From Betaproteobacteria bacterium (GTDB lineage Bacteria; Pseudomonadota; Gammaproteobacteria; Burkholderiales; SHXO01): a stretch of DNA of 38,908 nt. Shown piece by piece: positions 23,746-32,560 of this stretch. The notes beneath the pieces were generated by a model. The model did not search any database. It was not told where the DNA came from and worked only from the letters and a program-made list of their open reading frames with translations. The DNA lies in the NCBI GenBank assembly GCA_009693245.1, contig SHXO01000019.1:1-38908 (forward strand). The letters run 5' to 3'. A program made the translations under genes and the position numbers. Each line of letters starts with the position of its first letter. Position 1 is the first letter of the stretch.

Positions 23746-24843
23746 TCAAGATAAGAATATGCGATCCACGGCCCAATAGATTCCCAACGCCAAAATGATC
23801 GCGGACACGCTCCATACAAAGCGCTTTCGGTGCGCGGAATCCAAGGATGCATCTTTCCAAATTCGGCCCGTTAGAAAGATCGCGGCGAATGCCAAAGACA
23901 CGATGACCAGTTGCCCTGCCTCGACCCCCACGTTGAAGGACGCTAGTGCCCACCCGATACGCTCTTGCGGAATGCCGTATTCCCGTAGAACCGAGGCGAA
24001 TCCAAATCCGTGAATGAGGCCGAACAGAAAAGTCACGATCCAGCGGCGGCCGATATCGCGAACAAAAAAGTTCTCCGCCGCGACATAAACGATGCTCAGC
24101 GCGATCATGGCCTCGACCAGTTGCGAGGGTAGTTGAACGACATTCAGCACGGCGAGACTGAGCGTGATGGAATGCGCGACGGTAAAAGCGGTGACAACGG
24201 CCGCCAAGGGCCAGAATTTGCGGCCCCACAAAATCACCGCGATAAGGAAGGCGATGTGATCGTAGCCTATGGCGATATGCTCCACACCAGCAACGAAATA
24301 GCGCCACAGCACTTCGCGTAGCCCGGGTTCCGCGCGGGCGAGGCGGACTTTTGTGTTCGAAACACCTAGCAACGCGAAGGCTCGCGCGTCGCCGGATGCC
24401 GTCACCATATGCCGCGCGGCGGGATCGATCTCCTGAAATAGCGTGGTCTCGAAGCTCTCGGGAGGTCCGGCCTTGCAAGTCCAACGCAAGCTTGCCAGCA
24501 CGTGATCGCCCTTGGTAGCCAGACTTTCTCCCGTCCCCTTGCAGCGCTGGCCGCCGGATTGGGTGGGCCCGGCTTTGGCAAGCAAGTACTCGAATACGCG
24601 GGTTTGATTGGCGGCGGCCGATTCGGGCGATACCTGGCCCTCCGGGGTGTTCAATTCTATGCTCAGCGCTACTTCCAAGTCCAGGCCATTTATTTCTAAT
24701 ACTCCCTCCACATTCGGCCCGCTGATGCTCAACTGCGAGCTGCTCAAGCGTGTGTTGTGCGCCATCCCAGGGTCCGGCCAAAGGAGTAGGGCGGCGAACA
24801 AGGCCCATGGAGCTGGCATCACCGGTGCTAAACTCAGTCTCAT
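23746..24843 (-). CDS. HupE/UreJ-family membrane protein
   Basis: A 365-residue protein. A signal peptide ends GMAHN, followed by a periplasmic beta-rich domain (about 28-175) with two cysteines (QRCKGTGES, WTCKAG). The C-terminal part (about 190-365) has six or so membrane helices. Conserved helix motifs include GVEHIAIGYDHIAFL, TAFTVAHSITLSLAVLNVV, FLFGLIHGFGFASVL and FNVGVEAGQLVIV. The His residues in these helices are typical of HupE/UreJ-type permeases, linked to nickel or cobalt handling in hydrogenase and urease systems. No such metalloenzyme is nearby, so the metal role is only a family-based guess. The start is 23 bases from the divergent DUF3460 start. Confidence 0.85.
   Translation of the reverse strand: MRLSLAPVMPAPWALFAALLLWPDPGMAHNTRLSSSQLSISGPNVEGVLEINGLDLEVALSIELNTPEGQVSPESAAANQTRVFEYLLAKAGPTQSGGQRCKGTGESLATKGDHVLASLRWTCKAGPPESFETTLFQEIDPAARHMVTASGDARAFALLGVSNTKVRLARAEPGLREVLWRYFVAGVEHIAIGYDHIAFLIAVILWGRKFWPLAAVVTAFTVAHSITLSLAVLNVVQLPSQLVEAMIALSIVYVAAENFFVRDIGRRWIVTFLFGLIHGFGFASVLREYGIPQERIGWALASFNVGVEAGQLVIVSLAFAAIFLTGRIWKDASLDSAHRKRFVWSVSAIILALGIYWAVDRIFLS
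24829..24834 (+). promoter_or_regulatory. Candidate -10 element (TAAACT) for the DUF3460 gene
   Basis: GCTAAACT lies 33 bases before ATG 24867 and repeats the GCTAAACT at 891-898. It sits inside the 5' codons of the divergent HupE-like gene, which hints that that gene could start at ATG 24819 instead. Confidence 0.4.
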
Positions 24844-24866
24844 ATCAATTTTTATTCACAACGATC

Positions 24867-25055
24867 ATGGCTGGATATGTTTCGGAAACCACTTTGTTCT
24901 TGCGCGAATTCCTCGGCAAGAATCCCCAGATAGTGGAAAAGCAGAAAAAACACCGCGCGACTTGGTGGGACCGCCCCCAGGATCTCGATGAACTCAAGAA
25001 GTTGGAAGAGTCGAAGATCGGCCAGCAGGCCTACGTGTATTACAACAAACCGTAG
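24867..25055 (+). CDS. DUF3460 family protein
   Basis: A 62-residue protein with the layout of the DUF3460 family: a short helical start (ETTLFLREFLGKNPQIVEKQKKHRATWWDRPQDLDELKKLEE) ending in QQAYVYYNKP. I know the family mainly from Betaproteobacteria, which makes it a lineage marker; its function is unknown. The W-W-D-R-P and QxAYVYY elements are the diagnostic ones. There is no strong Shine-Dalgarno. It is divergent from the HupE-like gene and convergent with the broken barrel gene. Confidence 0.85.
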   Translation: MAGYVSETTLFLREFLGKNPQIVEKQKKHRATWWDRPQDLDELKKLEESKIGQQAYVYYNKP

Positions 25056-25096
25056 GTTGCCAGGGCTGGCGGCGAATTCTATAACTACCGCCTACA

Positions 25097-25819
25097 TCAA
25101 AATCCCACGCCCACTCTCAAACCGTAGGAGACCGCGTCTCCGGTCTTGTCGGCCTCGAAAGTGAAGCTCGCCAGCAGCAAGTTGGCGCGCAGGCCAGCGA
25201 ATAGTTTGGGATAGGAGAAGTTTTCCCCTCCCAGGCCCGGCACGCCGTTGGGTCTGCTGCTCACCCACACATAGCCGGCACCGGCATAGGGCGTGACCAG
25301 CAATATTTTCTTCGAGATGCTAAGGTCCAGCCCCTTGGTATCCAAATCGAGTTGATCGATACCCGTGAGCTTCGTGTAGCTTACTCGGATGGAAACCGCG
25401 GGCGTCACCGTGCTACCCGCCACCAGGGCGTAACGCGCTTACGCTCCCCAGTACTTGATGTCCGTTCCGGCTAAATAGGAGTAACTCGCTCCGATATCGA
25501 TGTCCCATGGCAAACCCTTCATCACGCGGATCTGGGCGAAAGGCAGTGATGAGGGTACTGAATCGCTGCTGGCCCGCTCGATCAGATCGTGATGCTTCAA
25601 GCTGGTGGCGGTGATGATGAGTCCAGCATCGAATACCGTGATACCCAGCGGCGCCGAGGGCACGTAGGACTTGGAACTCAGGGCCGCTCCAAGATCTTCC
25701 GATATCAGGCGGAATTCGGCTTGGCCCAGGTTTTGTAGCTGGTCAAACTCACCAGCAAACGCCGTGGTGGCCGCGGCGAACACCGCGAGAAACATGGCAT
25801 TCAGCACTGGACGAGTCAT
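25097..25819 (-). pseudogene. Outer-membrane beta-barrel protein with premature ochre codon
   Basis: ATG 25819 with AAGGA seven bases upstream starts a signal peptide (MTRPVLNAMFLAVFAAATTAFA). The mature chain begins GEFDQLQNLGQAEFRLISEDLGAAL and has alternating strands (PLGITVFDAGLIITATSL, DIDIGASYSYLAG). At 25439-25441 TAA interrupts ...DIKYWGA; the same frame then goes on ARYALVAGSTVTPAVSIRVSYTKL to FSYPKLFAGLRANLLLASFTFEADKTGDAVSYGLRVGVGF, ending in the terminal Phe expected of a barrel. Intact length would be 240 residues with probably one Glu codon (GAA) changed to TAA. Without the last strands the product cannot fold as a barrel. No specific family recognised. Confidence 0.82.
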
Positions 25820-25894
25820 TATTGATCCTTGTAAGCATGGGTAACGAAATGACTCTATCATACCGGCGCGACGTCTCTTCACAGGAGTCTTTCA

Positions 25895-26563
25895 ATGCCA
25901 CATCTTCGTCTGGTAATCGCCAACAAAAACTACTCGTCTTGATCCATGCGCCCTTGGGTGCTCCTCACCCAGGCGGGCATCGCCTTCGAGGAAGTTCTCC
26001 TCAAGTTCAACGATGATGTCTCCGTGCGAGGCATCGAAGGATTGTCGCCAACTGGCAAAGTACCGGTGTTATGGATCGATAACGAGCCGGTCTGGGATTC
26101 CCTGGCCATTATGGAGACCGTGGCGGAGATGTTTCCGGCCAAGGGGCTTTTGCCAATTCAACCCATGGCACGCGCCCATGCCCGTGCCATGTGCGCGGAG
26201 ATGCATTCCGGTTTCGGCAATCTTCGCGGCAACATGCCGATGAACATCCGCTCCTCGCATCCTGGCAAGGGCAGGAATCCCGCGGTGGAAAAAGACATCG
26301 CGCGCATCGTGCATGCATGGGAATCCTGCCGCGCCCGCTTCGGAACCGGTGGCGGTCTGTTGTTCGGGAACTTCACCATCGCCGACGCCATGTTCGCGCC
26401 CGTAGTGATGCGGTTTAGAACCTATGCGGTAACGCTTCCGCCGGTGGCGGAGCAATATGCCAGCGCGGTACTCGGATTGGACGCCGTGAAGAAGTGGTGT
26501 GCCGCGGGACGGGCGGAGACGGAGTTCGTGCCGGCCGATGAACCTTACGCCACGAAGCCTTAG
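25895..26563 (+). pseudogene. Glutathione S-transferase with premature opal codon
   Basis: ATG 25895 with AGGAG upstream encodes MPHLRLVIANKNYSS, then TGA (25940-25942), then SMRPWVLLTQAGIAFEEVLL in the same frame. GST relatives read 'NKNYSSWSMRPW', so the stop stands exactly where Trp (TGG) is expected: a single G-to-A change. The rest is an intact two-domain GST (PTGKVPVLWIDNEPVWDSLAIMETVAEMFP; C-terminal GGGLLFGNFTIADAMFAPVVMRF). Restoring the codon gives 222 residues. Translation restart at ATG 25946 would give 205 residues without the first strand and the conserved Ser/Tyr region, which in this group holds the glutathione-activating residue, so activity is doubtful. Its 3' end abuts glcF (convergent). 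Confidence 0.85.
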
Positions 26564-26566
26564 TCG

Positions 26567-27796
26567 CTATATCAGCTCGTCCACCAATTCTATCCAGTGC
26601 TTCACCGGTATCGTCGTGCCGCTCTGAATGTGGGTAAGGCAGCCGATGTTCGCGCTGGCCACCACTTCCGGTTTGCCGCTGGCTATTGCCTCCACCTTGT
26701 TGCGAAGAAGTCGCTGGGCAAGGTCTTCTTGCAATATGGAGTAGGTACCGGCCGAGCCGCAGCATAGATGGGCATCTGGAATAGGTGTCAATGTATAGCC
26801 CAAGGCGCGCAACAAATTCTCGGTCACGTCCTTGATTTGTTGCCCGTGCTGAAGAGAGCAGGGCGGGTGGAAGGCAATCTTGGGTCTGGGGCCTTGGCGA
26901 ATCACCTTCAATAGCTCGTCTTGCGCGGCGCTCATGACTTCGCATATATCCTTGGTGAGTTCGGAAATACGCTCGGCCTTCGCGGCGTAACGCGCATCGT
27001 TGCGCAGCATATGGCCGTATTCCTTGACCGTGGTGCCGCAGCCACTCGCCGTCATCACGATGGCTTCCACGCCTTGATTGGCGTAAGGCCACCAGGCGTC
27101 TATGTTTTGCCGCATGTAGTTGAGCCCCTCGTCTTGATAATCGAGGTGGTAGGAAAGCGCGCCACAGCAACCCGCGTTGGGTGCGACGATGAGGGAGACT
27201 CCGATCTTGTCCAGCACGCGAGCGGCGGCGGCGTTGATGTTGGGGGCAAGCGAAGGTTGCGCGCAACCTTCCAACACCAGCATCTTGCGTTCGTGCCGGG
27301 GCGCGGGCCGGCGCGTTGTACGCGCGGAGGCAGCGGCGCTGGGAATCTTCTTGCCCAACACGGAGGGTAGGAAAGGCTTGAAGGATTGCCCGAGTTTCAT
27401 CAAGGGAGAGAACACCTGGCCCTTGGGGATCACCGCGTTCAGGGCTTTGCGCTTTAAGCGCTCGCTTAACGGGCGATCGACATGTTTGTCCGCGATGTGG
27501 CGGCCGATGTCCACCAGGCGGCCATACTTCACTCCGGACGGGCAGGTGGATTCGCAGGAGCGGCAGGTCAGGCAGCGGTCTAGATGAAGCTGTGTCTTGG
27601 CGGTGACCCGGTTGCCTTCCAGCATTTCCTTCATCAGGTAGATGCGCCCGCGCGGGCCGTCCAACTCATCGCCCAGCAACTGATAAGTCGGGCAGGTGGC
27701 GTTGCAGAATCCGCAATGCACGCAGGTGCGCAGAATGTCGCCGGCTTCCTTGCCTTCCGGCGTGTCTTTGATGGATGGAGCGAGGTTGGTTTTCAC
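26567..27796 (-). CDS. glcF: Glycolate oxidase iron-sulfur subunit
   Basis: A 409-residue protein that passes electrons from the flavin subunits of glycolate oxidase to the quinone pool. Two ferredoxin-type motifs, CVHCGFCNATCPTY (about 24-37) and CLTCRSCESTCPSG (about 75-88), hold [4Fe-4S] clusters. The C-terminal CCG domains follow (VLEGCAQPSL, NAGCCGALSYHLD, FHPPCSLQHGQQI and LCCGSAGTYSILQ). All cysteines expected are present. It is the last gene of the operon, three bases after glcE. It ends three bases from the GST gene with no visible terminator between. Confidence 0.95.
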   Translation of the reverse strand: MKTNLAPSIKDTPEGKEAGDILRTCVHCGFCNATCPTYQLLGDELDGPRGRIYLMKEMLEGNRVTAKTQLHLDRCLTCRSCESTCPSGVKYGRLVDIGRHIADKHVDRPLSERLKRKALNAVIPKGQVFSPLMKLGQSFKPFLPSVLGKKIPSAAASARTTRRPAPRHERKMLVLEGCAQPSLAPNINAAAARVLDKIGVSLIVAPNAGCCGALSYHLDYQDEGLNYMRQNIDAWWPYANQGVEAIVMTASGCGTTVKEYGHMLRNDARYAAKAERISELTKDICEVMSAAQDELLKVIRQGPRPKIAFHPPCSLQHGQQIKDVTENLLRALGYTLTPIPDAHLCCGSAGTYSILQEDLAQRLLRNKVEAIASGKPEVVASANIGCLTHIQSGTTIPVKHWIELVDELI

Positions 27797-27799
27797 GAT

Positions 27800-28849
27800 C
27801 TATATCTGGGGATGTAAGCGCCCGGGCCCGAAGACGCTGCTGGGATCCATGGCGCTCTTGATGCGCTGGTGTAATTTCAAGGTGGCGGCATCCAACCGAT
27901 AAACGCCCCGGCTTGCACCGGCGCCGCGATAAAGCAGTGCATGGCCCCCGGATTTGCGCGCGATCTCATGCACGAGCGCAGCCTCGGTACCGCCACTGAT
28001 CCAGCGCAGCGCCCCGTTCCATTCCATCACCTGCTTGCCGGGAAGATCCGCGGCGGGCGTGGAGGATTTGATGGACAAACGCCACACGGTACCTAGAAAG
28101 ATATCTAGGGACTGGTCGCGCACACGTGCCCACACGTTCGCGGCGTCAGGCTCCGTCTCGCCACCCATCTTTTCCCGTGCCGAGCGGATCGCCGTCTCGG
28201 GACCGGAAAGGCGCACGTAGAGCTTACCGTCCAGCCATAGGGTGCCGGAGACAGGTAATGGCTCACCCGCCCACCGGTTCATGCTCTCGATGGCGCGCGC
28301 GGCGTCCATGTCGAATCGCAGAGTCTGCTCGTGCCGCGGGCGTGGCAACACCTTGAGGGACACTTCGAGGATTAAACCAAGGGTGCCGAAGGAGCCCGTC
28401 ATCAAACGCGATACATCGAAGCCGGCCACGTTCTTCATGACTTCGCCGCCGAAGTGAAGATTTTCCCCGCGGCCATTGATGACTCTCATGCCCAACACGG
28501 AGTCGCGCACGGAACCCGCATAGGGGCGCCGCGGGCCTGACCAACCCGCCGCCACGCAGCCGCCCAGGGTGCTCGCGGGCGACAAGCGCGGAGGCTCGAA
28601 GCCGAGCATTTGTCCGCGTTCGGCCAATGCTGCTTCCAACTGCGTGAGCAAGGTACCGGCGCGCGCCGTGACGATCAACTCCGTGGGTTCGTAATTGACG
28701 ATACCGTGATAGGCTGAGGTCTCCAGCAACTCGCCATCTAGCGCGCGGGCGTGAAAATCCTTGGAACCGCCGCCGCGAATACGAAGGGCTCTTTTCTCTT
28801 TCGCGGCATCGAGGATTCGCTGGCTAAATTCGGAAGCGAGATCAGACAT
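27800..28849 (-). CDS. glcE: Glycolate oxidase FAD-binding subunit GlcE
   Basis: A 349-residue FAD-binding protein, the smaller flavin-type subunit of glycolate oxidase. The PCMH-type domain shows ALRIRGGGSKDF, LIVTARAGTLLTQLEAALAERGQ, and LSPASTLGGCVAAGWSGPRRPYAGSVRDSVLGM, followed by GGEVMKNVAGFDVSRLMTGSFGTLGLI. The C-terminus ends MDPSSVFGPGRLHP. The frame is open upstream to 29209 inside glcD; I start at ATG 28849, one base after the glcD stop (28851-28853), where homology begins. Coupling with glcD is likely. Confidence 0.94.
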   Translation of the reverse strand: MSDLASEFSQRILDAAKEKRALRIRGGGSKDFHARALDGELLETSAYHGIVNYEPTELIVTARAGTLLTQLEAALAERGQMLGFEPPRLSPASTLGGCVAAGWSGPRRPYAGSVRDSVLGMRVINGRGENLHFGGEVMKNVAGFDVSRLMTGSFGTLGLILEVSLKVLPRPRHEQTLRFDMDAARAIESMNRWAGEPLPVSGTLWLDGKLYVRLSGPETAIRSAREKMGGETEPDAANVWARVRDQSLDIFLGTVWRLSIKSSTPAADLPGKQVMEWNGALRWISGGTEAALVHEIARKSGGHALLYRGAGASRGVYRLDAATLKLHQRIKSAMDPSSVFGPGRLHPQI

Positions 28850-28850
28850 C

Positions 28851-30347
28851 CTAGAACCTGGGCAATTCCGAAAACTTCGTCTTGCCGCTGTGCACATGCA
28901 TGGCGCCGAACTCGGCGCAGCGGTGCAGCGTGGGCACGGCCTTGCCGGGATTGAGTAGCGCGTGCGGATCGAAGGCGTGCTTGATGGCATGAAACTGCAC
29001 CAGTTCCGCTTGTCCGAATTGCAGGCACATCTCGTTGATTTTCTCCACGCCCACGCCGTGCTCGCCGGTGACGGTGCCCCCCGCATCGATGCACAGCTTG
29101 AGGATGTCGGAGCCGAACTGCTTGGCACGCTCCAATTGTGCATCGTCGTTGGCGTCGAACATGATGAGCGGATGCAAGTTGCCGTCTCCAGCGTGAAAGA
29201 CGTTGGCACAACGCAAGCCGTGCTTATCTTGTAGTTGGCTGATGCCCGTTAGCACTTCCGCCAAGCGCTTCTTGGGGATGGTGCCATCCATGCAGAAATA
29301 ATCCGGCACGATGCGGCCGATGGCCGGGAAGGCCGCTTTACGCCCAGACCAGAATTTGAGCCGCTCGGCTTCGTCGCGCGAAGTGCGCGTCTCGAAGGCG
29401 CCGCTGTCGCGCATGATGGCGCATACCCGCGCGATCTCGTCTTCCACTTCCTCTGGCGTGCCGTCGCTTTCGCATAGCAAGATGGCCTCGGCTTGCACGG
29501 GATACCCGGCGTGGACGAACTGCTCCACCGCTTGCGTGGCGAGCTTGTCCATCATCTCCAGCCCCGCCGGGATGATGCCCGCCCCGATGATGCTGGCCAC
29601 GGCGTTGCCGGCATCGTGCAAGCTGTTGAAGGCGGCGAGCACCACTTGCGCCTTGAGAGGCTTGGGCAATAACTTCACGGTAACTTCGGTGACGACGCCG
29701 AGCAAGCCTTCGGATCCAGTGATGAGTGCTAGCAAATCGTAGCCTGGGTTATCCAGGCCGTCGCCACCGAACTCCAGCAAATCGCCTTCCATGGTGACGA
29801 AGCGCACTTTCTGCACGTTGTGCACGGTCAATCCGTACTTCAGGCAATGCACCCCGCCGGAATTTTCCGCCACGTTGCCGCCGATGGAGCAGGCGATTTG
29901 GCTGGAGGGATCGGGTGCGTAGTACAGTCCGTGAGAGGCCACCGCTTCGGAAATGGCGAGATTGCGCACGCCCGGTTGCACGCGGGCGATACGCGCCACG
30001 GGATCGATCTCCAAAATTTGCTTGAGCTTGGCGAGGCCCAGCGTGACGCCTTGGCCATGGGGCATGGCGCCACCCGACAAGCCCGTGCCGGCACCGCGCG
30101 CCACCACGGGCACGCGCGCTTCATGGCACACGCGCATCACCGCTTGCACCTGTGCCTCATTCTCGGGCAATGCCACGATCATGGGCAATTGGCGGTAGGC
30201 GGAGAGCCCGTCGCACTCGTAAGGGCGCAAGTCCTCCGTGTCGTGAAGAACGCAACCAGGTTTGAGCACCGCCGAGAGCCGGCGCACCAACTCGGTCTTG
30301 TCAACGAGAGGCCGGATCGATTGCTCGTAGGATTCTGGTTTGCCCAT
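28851..30347 (-). CDS. glcD: Glycolate oxidase catalytic subunit GlcD
   Basis: A 498-residue FAD enzyme that oxidises glycolate to glyoxylate (also D-lactate in some relatives). The FAD domain contains VPVVARGAGTGLSGGAMP, APDPSSQIACSIGGNVAENSGGVHCLKYG and ITGSEGLLGVVTEVTVKLLPKP. The C-terminal substrate domain contains the metal-binding NVFHAGDGNLHPLIMFD and GGTVTGEHGVGVEKI, ending in FDPHALLNPGKAVP. It starts six bases after the glycerate-kinase stop codon. Residues agree with GlcD rather than with D-lactate dehydrogenase, and glcE/glcF downstream confirm it. Confidence 0.95.
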   Translation of the reverse strand: MGKPESYEQSIRPLVDKTELVRRLSAVLKPGCVLHDTEDLRPYECDGLSAYRQLPMIVALPENEAQVQAVMRVCHEARVPVVARGAGTGLSGGAMPHGQGVTLGLAKLKQILEIDPVARIARVQPGVRNLAISEAVASHGLYYAPDPSSQIACSIGGNVAENSGGVHCLKYGLTVHNVQKVRFVTMEGDLLEFGGDGLDNPGYDLLALITGSEGLLGVVTEVTVKLLPKPLKAQVVLAAFNSLHDAGNAVASIIGAGIIPAGLEMMDKLATQAVEQFVHAGYPVQAEAILLCESDGTPEEVEDEIARVCAIMRDSGAFETRTSRDEAERLKFWSGRKAAFPAIGRIVPDYFCMDGTIPKKRLAEVLTGISQLQDKHGLRCANVFHAGDGNLHPLIMFDANDDAQLERAKQFGSDILKLCIDAGGTVTGEHGVGVEKINEMCLQFGQAELVQFHAIKHAFDPHALLNPGKAVPTLHRCAEFGAMHVHSGKTKFSELPRF

Positions 30348-30353
30348 GGGGAG

Positions 30354-31619
30354 TTACTCCGTGATCAGTAGCGCGCGAAAGTCATTCACGTTGGTGAGGG
30401 TGGGGCCGGTCTTGACGAGATCTCCCAGCGCGGCGAAGAAACTATAGCCGTCGTTATTGGCGAGCGCGGCCTTCGCGCTCGCACCCAGGGCCTCGGCGCG
30501 GGCGAGAGTCTTAGGCGTGGTGATGGCGCCCGCGTTGTCCTCGGTGCCGTCCACGCCGTCCGTGTCGCCGGCCAGCGCGTACACTTGCTTCTCGCCCGCC
30601 AGCGCGATGGTCAAGGCGAGAAGAAATTCGGCATTGCGCCCGCCGCGCCCGTTGCCGCGCACCGTGACCGTGGTCTCGCCACCCGATAGCAATACACAGG
30701 GTTTGGCCACTGGTTGGCCGTGGCGCAACACCTGGCGCGCAATACCCGCGTGCACCAGGGCCACTTCACGCGCCTCGCCCTCCAAGCTGTCTCCAAGAAT
30801 GAGCGCGTTCACGCCTGCCCGGCGCGCGACTTCCGCGGCGGCTTCCAGGGATTGTTGAGGGGCGGCGATGAGGTGCGTCTCGTTGTGCGCGAGGCGTGCA
30901 TCACCGGGTTTTGGCGTTTCGTCTTTGCGGGCGCGCAAATGCTGGATGACGGAAACCGGCTCGCGGATGTTGTACTTATCCAAAATGGCGAGCGCGTCTC
31001 CGAAAGTCGTGGGGTCCGGCACCGTGGGGCCCGAGGCGATCACCGCCGGATCGTCGCCCGGAACGTCGGAAATGAGCAGACTCACCACCCGCGCGGGATA
31101 GCAGGCAGCCGCCAAGCGGCCGCCCTTGATGGCCGAGAGATGTTTGCGCACGCAATTCATCTCCGTGATGTTGGCGCCGCTCTTGAGCAGCGAGCGGTTG
31201 ATAGCCTGCTTGTCTTGCAAGGTGAGCCCAGGGGCCGGCAGCGACATCAAGGCGGAGCCGCCTCCGGAGATCAGGCACAGAACCAGATCGTTGGGGGTCA
31301 AGCCTTGCACCTGCTGGAGCACTTTCTCGGCGGCTTCACGGCCGGCGAGGTCGGGCACCGGATGTGCCGCCTCCACCACTTGTATCTTCTTGCAAGGGGC
31401 GTGATGGCCGTAGCGCGTGATTACCAAGCCCTCGAGATCTCCCGTCCAGTGGGCTTCAACGGCCTGTGCCATGGTGGCCGACGCCTTGCCAGCGCCGACG
31501 ACAATGGTGCGGCCTTTCGGTGGTTTGGGGAGATAGGGCGGAACGCAGCGTGCCGGCATCGCGCGAGCGATTGCCGCATCGAACATCTCCCTGAGCAACT
31601 GCGCCGGATTTTGGATCAT
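30354..31619 (-). CDS. Glycerate 2-kinase (MOFRL family)
   Basis: A 421-residue kinase that converts D-glycerate to 2-phosphoglycerate, the last step before central metabolism. The DUF4147 N-terminal domain shows VVGAGKASATMAQAVEAHW, ITRYGHHAPC, EAAHPVPDLAG, CLISGGGSALMSLPAPGLTLQDKQAINRSLL and MNCVRKHLSAIKGGRLA. The C-terminal MOFRL part shows LLSGGETTVTVRGNGRGGRNAEFLLALTIAL and LAGDTDGVDGTEDNAGAI. Full length. It is also called GckA or TtuD in different species. It sits between glxR and glcD on one transcript. Confidence 0.93.
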   Translation of the reverse strand: MIQNPAQLLREMFDAAIARAMPARCVPPYLPKPPKGRTIVVGAGKASATMAQAVEAHWTGDLEGLVITRYGHHAPCKKIQVVEAAHPVPDLAGREAAEKVLQQVQGLTPNDLVLCLISGGGSALMSLPAPGLTLQDKQAINRSLLKSGANITEMNCVRKHLSAIKGGRLAAACYPARVVSLLISDVPGDDPAVIASGPTVPDPTTFGDALAILDKYNIREPVSVIQHLRARKDETPKPGDARLAHNETHLIAAPQQSLEAAAEVARRAGVNALILGDSLEGEAREVALVHAGIARQVLRHGQPVAKPCVLLSGGETTVTVRGNGRGGRNAEFLLALTIALAGEKQVYALAGDTDGVDGTEDNAGAITTPKTLARAEALGASAKAALANNDGYSFFAALGDLVKTGPTLTNVNDFRALLITE

Positions 31620-31652
31620 CGGTGGATGGCCACGGTCCTTGCCTGTTACCGG

Positions 31653-32540
31653 CTACCCTTTCGCGACCGCGTGATTGGCGAGCATCTCCAGCGCCTTCAC
31701 CATGGCGGAGTGGTCCCACTTGCTGCCGCCTTGTGCCTCGCAGGCATTGAACAACGCTTGCGCGGTGGCGGTGTTGGGCAGGCTCACGCCAACCTTGCGG
31801 GCGTTCTGCAAAGCGAGATTCAAGTCCTTCTGGTGCAATTCGATGCGGAATCCGGGTTCGAAGGTGCGCTTGATCATGCGCTCACCGTGTAATTCAAGTA
31901 TCCGGGAGGAAGCGAAGCCGCCCATCAAGGCTTGGCGCACTTTTGCCGGGTCCGCGCCCATCTTGGAGGCGAATAGCAACGCCTCGGCAACGGCTTCGAT
32001 ATTCAGTGCAACGATGATTTGGTTGGCGACCTTGCAAGTCTGGCCGTCGCCGTTGCCGCCTACCAAGGTGATGTTCTTGCCCATGAGTTCGAAGAGCGGC
32101 TTGACCTTCTCGAAGGTGGCGGGTTTGGCGCCCACCATGATGGTCAGCGAGGCAGCCCTGGCTCCCACTTCACCGCCGGAAACAGGCGCATCCACATACT
32201 CGCAACCGAGTTTGTTGATGCGCTCGGCGAAGATCTTGGTGTCGAAGGGCGAGATGGAACTCATGTCGATGACCACCTTGCCAGCGCTCAAGCCTTCGGC
32301 CACTCCGTTCGTACCGAATAATGCTTTCTCCACATCCGGCGTATCGGGCACCATGGTGATGATGATGTCCGCCTTCTGCGCGACTTCCTTGTTCGATTGG
32401 CACACCACGCCGCCCGCGGAGGAAAGCTCTGCCGGCGCGCCCTCCAGCGTGTACAGGTATAGCGTGTGACCGGCTTTGATCAAGTGCGCGGCCATGGGCT
32501 TGCCCATGATTCCGAGGCCGATAAATCCAATTTTGCTCAT
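31653..32540 (-). CDS. glxR: 2-hydroxy-3-oxopropionate (tartronate semialdehyde) reductase
   Basis: A 295-residue NADP(H)-type beta-hydroxyacid dehydrogenase that makes D-glycerate from tartronate semialdehyde. Seen are the dinucleotide loop IGFIGLGIMGKPMAAHLIKAGH, the substrate motif YVDAPVSGGEVGARAASLTIMVG, the catalytic lysine in GQTCKVANQII, and FRIELHQKDLNLALQNARKVGVSLPNTA. The neighbouring hydroxypyruvate isomerase and glycerate kinase favour GlxR/GarR over 3-hydroxyisobutyrate dehydrogenase. Its stop is 33 bases before the kinase start. Confidence 0.92.
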   Translation of the reverse strand: MSKIGFIGLGIMGKPMAAHLIKAGHTLYLYTLEGAPAELSSAGGVVCQSNKEVAQKADIIITMVPDTPDVEKALFGTNGVAEGLSAGKVVIDMSSISPFDTKIFAERINKLGCEYVDAPVSGGEVGARAASLTIMVGAKPATFEKVKPLFELMGKNITLVGGNGDGQTCKVANQIIVALNIEAVAEALLFASKMGADPAKVRQALMGGFASSRILELHGERMIKRTFEPGFRIELHQKDLNLALQNARKVGVSLPNTATAQALFNACEAQGGSKWDHSAMVKALEMLANHAVAKG

Positions 32541-32560
32541 GTCGTCTCCTTGGGAAAATT

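Noticed and set aside
16908-26563. Altered genetic code explaining the in-frame stops
   Set aside because: All three stop codons (TAA, TAG, TGA) also end intact genes here, for example TGA at 1827, TAG at 28851 and TAA at 1080, so no single reassignment fits.
30714-31892. 392-codon plus-strand frame
   Set aside because: Shadow of the glycerate kinase and glxR genes, both full length with clear motifs.
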